Origin: an uncultured Candidatus Peregrinibacteria bacterium
Lineage (GTDB): Bacteria > Patescibacteriota > Gracilibacteria > UBA1369
Length of the DNA: 39,417 nt
NCBI GenBank assembly: GCA_937858825.1
Contig: CALMAI010000046.1
Coordinates: 1 to 39,417, forward strand
Direction: 5' to 3'
Each line of letters begins with the position of its first letter. Position 1 is the stretch's first letter. The position numbers were made by a program, and so were the translations under genes. The notes below the pieces were generated by a model. The model searched no databases. It was given only the letters and a program-made list of their open reading frames with translations, and was not told the DNA's origin. Below are positions 15,651 to 22,755 of this stretch, piece by piece.

Positions 15651-15659
15651 TGATATACT
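15651..15659 (+). promoter_or_regulatory. Extended minus-10 in the gap after the FtsA-like operon
   Basis: TGATATACT matches TGnTATAAT at all but one position; no minus-35 is seen. Transcription would start near 15667 and cross a structured stretch. Confidence 0.35.
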
Positions 15660-15744
15660 GGCAGCAAGCTCATGAAACTTTTTATTCTCTTGGAGTGACT
15701 CCGCGCCTTCCATTAAAATCTTTGAGATATAAAGGTCGGCGCTA

Positions 15745-15774
15745 TGTACAATAAGCCAATAAGAGTATTGTGCA
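15745..15774 (+). terminator. Hairpin, possible terminator or structured RNA element
   Basis: TGTACAATA, 12-base loop, TATTGTGCA: a 9-bp stem with one G-U pair, followed by TTATTCC. It may end the FtsA-like operon or belong to a small RNA. The stem is AT-rich and the T tract is broken, so termination is uncertain. Confidence 0.35.
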
Positions 15775-15864
15775 TTATTCCTGTCATCCTTTTGTAAGGC
15801 CCCTCATTGACATTTGGTCATAAAATGCGGAAATATAAGACACTTAATTATTTCTCATCCTCCT

Positions 15865-16077
15865 ATGGGTAAAAATATTAACAACCCAGATGCAACAGTT
15901 GATGTTCAGCATATCATTGATGGTATTGCGAATGGTGGATCCAAAGAGGCTCTCAATGATCTGGATAATATTGTTGAAGGTCTAACGAATGATCAAAGAC
16001 GTAGAGTTGTTCAGGCTCTTCTTTGGTTTGGTGAGCTTGATTTCTCTCAAATCGAAAGAGTTACCGAGGTTGCCTAA
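15865..16077 (+). CDS. Small acidic helical protein of unknown function
   Basis: 70 residues from the ATG at 15865; the 17 extra residues from the ATG at 15814 overlap the promoter-like AT-rich stretch and look untranslated. Not recognised. The sequence predicts three helices: IIDGIANGGSKEALNDLDNIVEGL, NDQRRRVVQALLWFG and DFSQIERVTEVA. There are no cysteines and no membrane segment. TATAAG at 15834-15839 may be its minus-10. It lies 63 bases before the receiver-domain gene, which has its own promoter, so a functional link is only possible. Confidence 0.6.
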   Translation: MGKNINNPDATVDVQHIIDGIANGGSKEALNDLDNIVEGLTNDQRRRVVQALLWFGELDFSQIERVTEVA

Positions 16078-16101
16078 GTATGACATTTTAGTGTCAAACC
16101 A

Positions 16102-16129
16102 TTGACTTATTTATCTTTTTTGGCATAAT
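16102..16129 (+). promoter_or_regulatory. Promoter of the receiver-domain gene
   Basis: TTGACT, 16 bases, CATAAT. The box ends 11 bases before the ATG at 16141, so the leader is only a few bases. Confidence 0.55.
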
Positions 16130-16140
16130 ACTTATCTTTA

Positions 16141-16758
16141 ATGATAAGTTTTATGTTCCCAAACGACCCAAACAATAAGGAAAAGAAATTAACACAACCA
16201 GAAAACATTGTAGATGACCAATCCCAGAGGGCGGAGACTGTAGCGATTGATGACAGACAAAAAACGACTGCAGAAGCGACTAATGAAGTTCTAGAACAGG
16301 TAAAGGGGTCAATTACATTTGAAGAGGCTCTTGAAGTTTTCAAGCAAGTGCCGGCGATAATGGTGGTTGATGATGAACCTCTTCTTTTGAGGAGTATTGC
16401 ACGAATCTTTGGTTCATATGTGAATGATCGAAAAAATATTGTTACTTTTCCCGGACCTGAAGAGGCTTTAGCTCATGTTGGAGAACTTCCGAATGGTTCA
16501 TTGATTGTTTGTGATAATTCTATGAACTCCCCTATCAAGGGATTGGATTTGGCGCAGCAAATAAAGGAAGTGGCGGCTGATAAAAATTTAACTTTTATCC
16601 TTCATACTTCTGATGGTGGTCATGACTTTGATTCACTTCTAAACCAGGGACGGGCTGATGGTTCAATTAATGGATATATTGAAAAACCAGCAAGTTCTAC
16701 TAAAATTCTTGAAACTTGCGCTCTGGCTTTAAAGCCTAAGCTTTTCAAGAAGGATTAA
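16141..16758 (+). CDS. Stand-alone response-regulator receiver-domain protein
   Basis: 205 residues. Residues 1-68 are polar and probably disordered or a short helical adaptor. Residues 70-200 form a CheY-like receiver: acidic pair D77-D78 in IMVVDDEP, phospho-acceptor D125 in LIVCDNSM, T156 in ILHTSDGG, and K182 in YIEKP. All the conserved phosphorylation residues are in place, so it should accept phosphate from a histidine kinase. No output domain follows, and no kinase is encoded nearby, so it probably acts by protein contact, as CheY or Spo0F do. A second ATG at 16153 is a possible start. Confidence 0.88.
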   Translation: MISFMFPNDPNNKEKKLTQPENIVDDQSQRAETVAIDDRQKTTAEATNEVLEQVKGSITFEEALEVFKQVPAIMVVDDEPLLLRSIARIFGSYVNDRKNIVTFPGPEEALAHVGELPNGSLIVCDNSMNSPIKGLDLAQQIKEVAADKNLTFILHTSDGGHDFDSLLNQGRADGSINGYIEKPASSTKILETCALALKPKLFKKD

Positions 16759-16771
16759 CTTCACTCAACCA

Positions 16772-16800
16772 TTGACAAAATATCTTTTTTATGCTATAAA
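16772..16800 (+). promoter_or_regulatory. Promoter of the PKD-domain gene
   Basis: TTGACA, 17 bases, TATAAA: near consensus with ideal spacing. The predicted start near 16807 gives a leader of about 17 bases without SD. Confidence 0.75.
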
Positions 16801-16823
16801 GAGATGCTTTTATAATATGCCCT

Positions 16824-17999
16824 ATGAGATACCTTCGTATCGTCATTTTCGTCCTTGTGGTAGCGGCAATCGTTTCTGTGCCACTCAATATGCTCCTTTC
16901 TACAGCACAGGCCGCTGATGCGCCTGTACTGGAAGAGCTTACACAAGAGAATATTCCTGTTTTTGATGAAACTGATGATGGTTCTTCCAGCCTGGCTCCC
17001 AACGTGCACACGCCAGACAGTTACGTGCCACCACAATACGATCCTTTTAGTAATAAATTTCATCCGGATGAAGACTTTCAAGAACTTATTGAAGAGGAAT
17101 ATACAGATGTTAATACTCCACCAGATGCCGATTTTACGGTTCGAAGCGAACGTGGGCTGGCGGATCAAAATAGTGGGACAACCGGCGTAGTTTTCAATTT
17201 TAGTGGTTCTCCATCACGAGATAAAGAAAGCCGGTCCGGCGCAATGCGATACCGATGGGATTTTGAGAGTGATGGCGTTTGGGATACCAATTTTTCCCGC
17301 AGCAAAACGGCTAAACATACCTTTGAAACCGCCGGAACCTATGCTGTGACACTTCAGGTTTTGGATGGAGGAGGTCTTCTTGATGAAGAGACAAAGGATG
17401 TGACCGTTGTTGAGAATACCCAACCATTTGCCTATTTTGAGTTTAAGCCCTTTACCGGAACAACCAAGCAGGTTTTCACTTTCCGTACATCTGAATCAAA
17501 TGATAGCCAATATAAAGATGCCTTTCTTGAATATCGGTTTGACTGGGATGGTGATGGGAATTTTGATACTCCTTTTGATACCAAGGATGTCTGGCATCAT
17601 GTGTTTGATGAGGCTGGTGTTCATCGTATTGTGATGGAGGTTCGTGATCCAGAAGGAGCTTCCAGCTTTGCCGAAACAACTCTTGAGGTTTTTGAGAATC
17701 ATCCACCAACGGCTTCATTTGTGATTGATGTTACCTCACAGCAGGTTTCAAAAGATATTGTCCGTAATAAGTATCATTTTGATGCTTCTGGCAGTACAGA
17801 TCCTGAAGGTGAGAAACTGCAGTATCGATGGGATTTCAACTATACCGGCGAGAATGACATTAACTTTAGTACTGGATGGACGACATCTTCACAGTATTCT
17901 GGATTCTATGATTTTACCGGATCAAAGGTCGTCCGGCTTCAAGTCCGTGATGCTGATGGTGCTGTTGATGAGACATTTCTTTCTTTAGTCGCAAATTAG
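16824..17999 (+). CDS. Secreted protein with three PKD domains
   Basis: 391 residues. A signal peptide spans residues 1-30 (cleavage after TAQA). A Pro/Glu-rich acidic linker follows to about 95. Three PKD-type beta-sandwich domains then fill the protein, each with a Y-R-W/F-D-F/W core, an H-x-F-x-x-x-G or related turn, and V-x-L-Q-V-x-D at the end: about 98-193, 194-290 and 291-391. Such domains mediate protein or carbohydrate contacts outside the cell. There is no catalytic domain, sortase motif or C-terminal anchor, so it may be released or held by other surface proteins. It starts a run of secreted proteins up to 22657. The strong promoter suggests high expression. Confidence 0.88.
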   Translation: MRYLRIVIFVLVVAAIVSVPLNMLLSTAQAADAPVLEELTQENIPVFDETDDGSSSLAPNVHTPDSYVPPQYDPFSNKFHPDEDFQELIEEEYTDVNTPPDADFTVRSERGLADQNSGTTGVVFNFSGSPSRDKESRSGAMRYRWDFESDGVWDTNFSRSKTAKHTFETAGTYAVTLQVLDGGGLLDEETKDVTVVENTQPFAYFEFKPFTGTTKQVFTFRTSESNDSQYKDAFLEYRFDWDGDGNFDTPFDTKDVWHHVFDEAGVHRIVMEVRDPEGASSFAETTLEVFENHPPTASFVIDVTSQQVSKDIVRNKYHFDASGSTDPEGEKLQYRWDFNYTGENDINFSTGWTTSSQYSGFYDFTGSKVVRLQVRDADGAVDETFLSLVAN

Positions 18000-18042
18000 T
18001 TTTCAAGAATTTCGAGGACTTTCCTTTTTCATCAAATGATGT

Positions 18043-18048
18043 TATAAT
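18043..18048 (+). promoter_or_regulatory. Minus-10 TATAAT of the S74 fibre gene
   Basis: A consensus TATAAT 26 bases before the ATG at 18075; the minus-35 (TTTCCT at 17 bases) is weak. The transcript start would be near 18055. Confidence 0.45.
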
Positions 18049-18074
18049 TATCTGATGATTTTTAATGTTCTCTT

Positions 18075-19760
18075 ATGTCTCAATTTCAACAACTCACTCC
18101 ATCGCAACGAGCGAAAATCAGGAGCCTGAGTATTGCAGGGCTTATTCTTGGAGCTCTTTTTCTTATACCGTCTCTTGGATTGGCTCAACCAGCCTCAAAT
18201 CCTCCAGGAGGTAATGTTGATGCCCAGTTTGATACTGTTACTGTTGGGCCCGGCGCTTTCTCTGTTGATTCAGATGGAACTGTGACAAATCCCGGAGGGA
18301 CAAATAGTGGGAATGTTTTTGTTGATGATGGACTCGTTGTTGAATCCAGTACTGGACATGGTGTAACTGGTACCACAACTGTTCCAGGATATTTTGGAGG
18401 ATTCTTTAGTGGACCAATTTGGGGGGTACGGGCAACTACCACTGATCCTGGTGGGATTGCTGGGTACTTTACCGGTGAAAGAGGAATCTCTGTTAATAGC
18501 TCTAATGGTGATGGGATCAATGTTGATGCTACGAATGGTCATGGTATTTATGCCAATAGCACTGGAGCAGGTTTTGTAGCAGGAATATTTCGCACTGCCA
18601 CTAATATTGGATTGATTGTGACCAACTTAGCTTCTGGAACGATTGTTAATGTGGCTACTCCAACAAATGCCATATCGGCTGTTGCCCCTTCTGGAACAGG
18701 AGGATCGTTTAGCGGTTCGACTGCTGGTGGATATTTTGAGGATAGCAACAGCACCGGCTATTCTTACATCGGTTACGGCATGAGGCCAATAGCAGGTTAT
18801 GGATCGAATGGTGGATATTTTGAAAATATTAATACCGGATCAAACGCAGAAGTAGCGGCCTTGCAATCAGGGGTAGAGGCTTATGGAAACACACAAGGTG
18901 GATATTTTCACGATTTGACTGAATCTGGTTATGCGCGCCTTGGTCATGGTGATTATGGTCTTCAGGCTTATGGAGATCTTATGGGAGGATACTTCCAGGA
19001 TAGTAACAATCTTGATACTTATGCGAATGTCGCTTACGGAGGTTATGGTATTCAAGGAATTGGAACTACCATGGGTGGATATTTCAATGATTCCAATTCA
19101 AGTGGTTATGCTTATATTGGTTATGGTGATGCTGGTGTATATGGACGAGGAGACTCTTATGGTGGATATTTCCGGGATAATAATGCTACCGGATACGCTT
19201 ATATTGGATATGGCGACCGGGGTCTTGATGCCACCGGATCATACACTGGTGGAACATTCCGAAATACCAGTGGAGTCTGGGCTGACCTTGCTTCTTCAGG
19301 TTATTCACTTATAACCAGTTCCAGCATTGCTATGAACTCCGGACAGGCATACAAACCAGGAGGAGGATCATGGGCTAGCAGCTCTGATATTCGACTTAAA
19401 GATGTCGAAGGTGATTTTGGCAGAGGTTTAAAGGAGATTCTCCAACTAAATCCTATAGAATTCCGATATAAAAAAGACAATGAACTCAATCTTCCATCTG
19501 ATGAAGATTATGTGGGATTTGTTGCTCAGGATGTCCAAAAGGTTATTCCTGAAGCTATTTCTGAAGGTGAGAAGGGTTACTTGTTCCTTGATATGCATCC
19601 TCTTAATGTGGCGGTCGTTAATGCTATTAAAGAGATTGTTTCGATGATTGATGCAGAATCGTCTGATATCCGAGCTGAACTTGCAGATCAAAAACGTGAA
19701 ATTGAAGAGCTCAAGAGTATTGTTTGCGAGCTTAAACCTGAACATCTTAACTGTAATTAA
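18075..19760 (+). CDS. Secreted fibre-like protein with GGYF repeats and a peptidase S74 chaperone domain
   Basis: 561 residues. A signal peptide ends at about A37, followed by PPGGNVDAQFDTVTVGP, shared with the 21109 gene. Residues 100-400 are low-complexity glycine-rich, with about six repeats near 30 residues: GGYF-x-D-x-N, a GYAYIGYGD core, then G-x-x-G. From about 435 is an intramolecular chaperone of the S74 type: SSDIRLKD, then NPIEFRYK, YVGFVAQDVQKVIPEAI and a tail with VVNAIKEI. S437 and K442 match the catalytic pair of endosialidase-type S74 domains (Ser911-Lys916, same spacing), with cleavage expected between S437 and D438. A coiled coil ends the protein. Such domains fold trimeric phage tail fibres and then cut themselves off, so this is probably a trimeric surface fibre. 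Confidence 0.88.
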   Translation: MSQFQQLTPSQRAKIRSLSIAGLILGALFLIPSLGLAQPASNPPGGNVDAQFDTVTVGPGAFSVDSDGTVTNPGGTNSGNVFVDDGLVVESSTGHGVTGTTTVPGYFGGFFSGPIWGVRATTTDPGGIAGYFTGERGISVNSSNGDGINVDATNGHGIYANSTGAGFVAGIFRTATNIGLIVTNLASGTIVNVATPTNAISAVAPSGTGGSFSGSTAGGYFEDSNSTGYSYIGYGMRPIAGYGSNGGYFENINTGSNAEVAALQSGVEAYGNTQGGYFHDLTESGYARLGHGDYGLQAYGDLMGGYFQDSNNLDTYANVAYGGYGIQGIGTTMGGYFNDSNSSGYAYIGYGDAGVYGRGDSYGGYFRDNNATGYAYIGYGDRGLDATGSYTGGTFRNTSGVWADLASSGYSLITSSSIAMNSGQAYKPGGGSWASSSDIRLKDVEGDFGRGLKEILQLNPIEFRYKKDNELNLPSDEDYVGFVAQDVQKVIPEAISEGEKGYLFLDMHPLNVAVVNAIKEIVSMIDAESSDIRAELADQKREIEELKSIVCELKPEHLNCN

Positions 19761-19783
19761 AAACATTTGTAACTCTTACTATT

Positions 19784-20395
19784 ATGAAAAAGGTCCCATT
19801 TATTGTCTCACTGTCGCTCTTTGCTTTAGCCGCTTGTGCTACAACTACTGATACTTCAAACGTTGATTCACTTGGCAATTCTGATTCACTTGGCAGTCTT
19901 TATACCAGTGGTCTGGATTGTGAGATGCTCAGCACTGATGAAGCCCGTCAAAACTGTGAAATACAGGTGAATGATACTATTGGCGCTTTGTTGGAGAATG
20001 ATGTTCTTTCTCACTTTGATCTTGATCGGTGTAATGCATTGAAGGATCAGATTGGTTCGAACTGCCAAGGGCAGATTGAAGCTACTGGTGTTAGAGGCCC
20101 TGTTTCCGATGAAGAGCTGGCTCTTTTTAGAGAGGCTGTTAATGGAAGCTCTCTTCCAACCAGTGATGATTCTCCTTCTTCTGAAGCTGATTCAGCCAGT
20201 TGTGATTCGCTAACGACTCCTGGATATGCTGAATATTGCCGTACAGAGATTGCTGGACGAATGGAGCTATCACTCTTTGATGAGATTACTCTATCAGGAA
20301 ATTCAGCCCGTTGCGGAGAACTAACTACGCTTCAAGAAGAATGTGAAGATTTCTTCTTCGTACGATCTGACATCCCATTACCGGATGGGGCTTAG
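19784..20395 (+). CDS. Cysteine-pair-repeat lipoprotein 1
   Basis: 203 residues. A lipoprotein signal peptide ends in the lipobox LAAC, with the modified cysteine at C18; Ser/Thr-rich residues follow. Then come four pairs of cysteines, each about 9-13 residues apart, as in DCEMLSTDEARQNC, RCNALKDQIGSNC, SCDSLTTPGYAEYC and RCGELTTLQEEC. The pattern suggests four small helical hairpins, each closed by a disulphide outside the membrane. The lipoprotein at 21989-22657 has the same layout, so they are paralogues. It follows the fibre gene by 23 bases with no visible promoter, so it is probably cotranscribed. The stop overlaps the convergent gene by 4 bases (TTAG). No enzyme motif is seen; function unknown. 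Confidence 0.82.
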   Translation: MKKVPFIVSLSLFALAACATTTDTSNVDSLGNSDSLGSLYTSGLDCEMLSTDEARQNCEIQVNDTIGALLENDVLSHFDLDRCNALKDQIGSNCQGQIEATGVRGPVSDEELALFREAVNGSSLPTSDDSPSSEADSASCDSLTTPGYAEYCRTEIAGRMELSLFDEITLSGNSARCGELTTLQEECEDFFFVRSDIPLPDGA

Positions 20396-20892
20396 AGTCC
20401 CAGCTTCTTGCGAATTTCGTCGGCTTGAGCTTCGTCTTCTTTGGTCTTTTCACCGGCTTTTTGTTCGAGTTCGATGTCCTGCCAATCTGCCCAGTGCTGC
20501 TTTTCGAGCTTCTTGAGTTGGTCGACATGCTTTGCGCTCAATTCAGCAAATTTCTGGCGTTCCTCTTCAAAAATACGAATCAGTTCGTCCACCTGTTCCT
20601 GTCGGAGCTTTGGCATAGATTCGATGATTCGCTTTTTTTCATCTTTGGTCAGCGAAATTGATCCAGCCAAAAGATGAAGAAATTTTTGCTCATCAACCTG
20701 GATGCTATGGGCCGGCATTTTTATATCAATGACTGGCGGCAGATGTTGTCCAATTTGATAGTTGGCTGGCGTTGTGTCTTCAGGTTTTGGTGGTGGAGGG
20801 GTCGGAGCTCCTCCATTTCCTCCCTGAAGTGGGTTTTGCGGTGGTGGTGTCTGTTGTCCGTCCTGCTGCTGATTGTTTTGATCGTCTGCCAT
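20392..20892 (-). CDS. Coiled-coil protein with Pro/Gln-rich N-terminus, unknown function
   Basis: 166 residues. Residues 1-42 are Gln/Asn/Pro/Gly-rich and probably disordered. Residues 60-166 are helical and strongly charged, with heptad-like stretches ELIRIFEEERQKFAEL, VDQLKKLEKQHWADW and an acidic/basic tail ending IRKKLGL. There is no signal peptide or membrane segment, so it is probably cytoplasmic. It lies just downstream of the tRNA-Val gene on the same strand, 14 bases after its CCA end, so it may be transcribed from the tRNA promoter. Not recognised. Confidence 0.75.
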   Translation of the reverse strand: MADDQNNQQQDGQQTPPPQNPLQGGNGGAPTPPPPKPEDTTPANYQIGQHLPPVIDIKMPAHSIQVDEQKFLHLLAGSISLTKDEKKRIIESMPKLRQEQVDELIRIFEEERQKFAELSAKHVDQLKKLEKQHWADWQDIELEQKAGEKTKEDEAQADEIRKKLGL

Positions 20893-20906
20893 GATAATTG
20901 TTTTAA

Positions 20907-20983
20907 TGGTGGAGTTAGGGGGATTCGAACCTCCGGCCTCAGCAATGTCAATGCTGCGCTCTAACCAACTGAGCTATAACTCC
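20907..20983 (-). tRNA. tRNA-Val (anticodon GAC)
   Basis: The minus strand folds into a full cloverleaf: acceptor GGAGTTA/TAACTCC, D stem GCTC/GAGC with loop AGTTGGTTA, anticodon stem CAGCA/TGCTG with loop TTGACAT (anticodon GAC, Val), variable AGGCC, and T arm with loop TTCGAAT. The discriminator is A and the CCA end is encoded. The T stem GGAGG/CCCCC has an A-C mismatch at its middle pair, which is unusual but still foldable. The protein gene at 20392-20892 follows it on the same strand. Confidence 0.95.
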
Positions 20984-21054
20984 TTATCCAGCTCGGAATG
21001 TATTGTAGCATATGAAAAAGCTGCTGCAAGCCGTTTGGAGTCCACTCTAATACT

Positions 21055-21083
21055 TTGCTCATAGCGGCTAATCATGGTATAAT
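21055..21083 (+). promoter_or_regulatory. Promoter of the second PPGGN-type secreted protein
   Basis: TTGCTC, 17 bases, TATAAT (perfect minus-10). The predicted start near 21090 gives a leader of about 19 bases. Confidence 0.7.
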
Positions 21084-21108
21084 GAGATGAAACCCTAAAA
21101 CTATTCCT

Positions 21109-21981
21109 ATGAGTCACTATACCTCCAACAATTCGTCTTCAAATATTTCAAAGTTTGTTCTTTTTGCCCTTAGTATTGGCCTCATGGCTGTATTGCTACT
21201 ACCAAATGCAGGACTTGCACAACCTACAACATCTCCTCCGGGTGGAAATATTGATGCCCAGTTTGATACCGTTACTGTTGGGCCATCGCTTTTTGACTTT
21301 TTGATTCGAACAGGTGGTGGATCGAATACCGAGGTTTCTACTGGAGGGAACTTGCTTTTCAATCTTCGAAGTGGAGCTGGAACGTTATTTTTCCAGAATA
21401 ATGTTGGTTCTAGTACTTTGTCCCTTAATTCTTCAGGAATCTGGGATGCACAAAACAACTTATTGCTTGCTGACAGCGTTGATATTACTGGTCGGACAGA
21501 AGTTCAGGCCAATATTGATGCCAGTGGTACACAAGGAAGTGGTTCTTTAGAGATTGCCAATGCTTTGCGATTGGATGGAAATGAGATTATTACGAACGCA
21601 AACTCGGCTCTTTATCTTCAACATGATAATAATGGAGATTTATATGTTGATAATGGGACACTTTTTGTTGATGCCAGCGCGAATTCAGTTAACGTTAATG
21701 GACATGCGACAGCAGCGAATGGCTTTGGAACTTATACGACAGCATTTTCTACAGGTGATGTTGCTCCTGGAGCCTCTTTCTATAGAGTGGCTTACTGTCC
21801 AAGTGGATATGAAGCTATTTCCTGCGGAATGATTAGTGGAATGCCAGCGTATCAGAATCCTGATGTCTACGCTTCGACAATGTCTCCTTATGGAACTTAT
21901 TGTCAGGCTCGGGGACGCAACGCAAGTGCGTATACCTACAATGTGCAGATTTACGTTCGTTGCTACGACTCTTCTGTTTAG
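21109..21981 (+). CDS. Secreted surface protein with shared N-terminal module and Cys-rich C-terminus
   Basis: 290 residues. The signal peptide ends at about A37, the same position as in the 18075 gene, and is followed by the same module, PPGGNIDAQFDTVTVGP. The middle is rich in Asn, Gly, Ser and Thr with short beta-strand-like motifs (SLEIANALRLDGNEI, SALYLQHDNNGDLYVDNGTL), a pattern common in phage tail-fibre-like and bacterial surface proteins. The last 65 residues form a compact domain with four cysteines (YCPSGYEAISCG, YCQARG, VRCYDSS), likely two disulphides. No S74 domain is present. The likely role is a surface fibre or adhesin using the same export or assembly signal as the S74 protein; the binding target is unknown. 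Confidence 0.8.
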   Translation: MSHYTSNNSSSNISKFVLFALSIGLMAVLLLPNAGLAQPTTSPPGGNIDAQFDTVTVGPSLFDFLIRTGGGSNTEVSTGGNLLFNLRSGAGTLFFQNNVGSSTLSLNSSGIWDAQNNLLLADSVDITGRTEVQANIDASGTQGSGSLEIANALRLDGNEIITNANSALYLQHDNNGDLYVDNGTLFVDASANSVNVNGHATAANGFGTYTTAFSTGDVAPGASFYRVAYCPSGYEAISCGMISGMPAYQNPDVYASTMSPYGTYCQARGRNASAYTYNVQIYVRCYDSSV

Positions 21982-21988
21982 AGTTCAA

Positions 21989-22657
21989 CTAGCCTTCTAA
22001 TGGAGCATCGCCAGGACCTCCTGGCGGCGGTGTCGTGAGAACTTCATAGTCTTCACGGCACTTTTCCTGTGTTTCCTGTGTTGTTGCCTGGTTGCAGGCA
22101 ACTGGGCTTCGTTCTTCAATAGCCTGGTTCACGAGAATGTTCAATTCACATTGTGCTATAACTGTTGGATCTGTGATTTCAGTCGAACATCGGCTAATGT
22201 CTCCGGCTACACCAATTTCATCGCTCAAGTAAAGATTGTCCTGAAGATCTTCCTGTGCCTGCTGTCTTTGTTGCTGGATCTCAACCTGAATTCTACAAGC
22301 ATCCTGAAGATCTTGAGTTGATAGCCCGGCACATGATGCTGCGTCACCATTTTTGAGTGCCTCCTCATTGAGTTGTCGATCGTTTAGTGTTGTTACACAG
22401 AATTGTCGCGCTTCTTCTGCTGTTATTCTTTGACAATATGAAGGATCGTTGAGTTCAAGTGCTCCACTAATGGCTGCCTGTTCTGTTTCTGTTAATTCGA
22501 TTGTTTCAGGGGGGATTACACTCATGGTTTCAGTTCCCTGGACAGTGCTATTGGGGGTTGGTGTGGAGTCTGAATCTGCTGTACAACCCGCAAACATTAC
22601 TGCAACGGCTGCAATAGCTATAAATTTTTGTTTCCCTTCTAATACAAATTTCATCAC
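21989..22657 (-). CDS. Cysteine-pair-repeat lipoprotein 2
   Basis: 222 residues. The signal peptide ends in the lipobox FAGC (C25). A Thr/Pro linker follows, then four cysteine pairs: YCQRITAEEARQFC, SCAGLSTQDLQDAC, RCSTEITDPTVIAQC and ACNQATTQETQEKC. The first closely resembles the first pair in the 19784 lipoprotein (S/T-x-EARQ-x-C), so the two are paralogues on opposite strands, separated by the tRNA, coiled-coil and fibre genes. A Gln-rich coiled stretch lies between pairs 2 and 3. The tail is Pro/Gly-rich. It converges on the 21109 gene with a gap of 7 bases. The ATG at 22654 is an equally possible start. Confidence 0.82.
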   Translation of the reverse strand: MMKFVLEGKQKFIAIAAVAVMFAGCTADSDSTPTPNSTVQGTETMSVIPPETIELTETEQAAISGALELNDPSYCQRITAEEARQFCVTTLNDRQLNEEALKNGDAASCAGLSTQDLQDACRIQVEIQQQRQQAQEDLQDNLYLSDEIGVAGDISRCSTEITDPTVIAQCELNILVNQAIEERSPVACNQATTQETQEKCREDYEVLTTPPPGGPGDAPLEG

Positions 22658-22684
22658 GACAAAGGTTAGAAATAACTAGCAGTT

Positions 22685-22713
22685 ATTATACTCAATACAA
22701 CATCCTCTCACAA
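22685..22713 (-). promoter_or_regulatory. Promoter of lipoprotein 2
   Basis: TTGTGA, 17 bases, TATAAT on the minus strand. The predicted start near 22678 gives a leader of about 21 bases. Confidence 0.65.
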
Positions 22714-22755
22714 GCTTTCACGCTTTTTATTTGGTTTTCATATCTCTCTGTCAGG

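Noticed and set aside
18075-21981. Prophage remnant
   Set aside because: S74 and fibre-like proteins suggest phage, but both have signal peptides and there are no capsid, terminase, portal or integrase genes.
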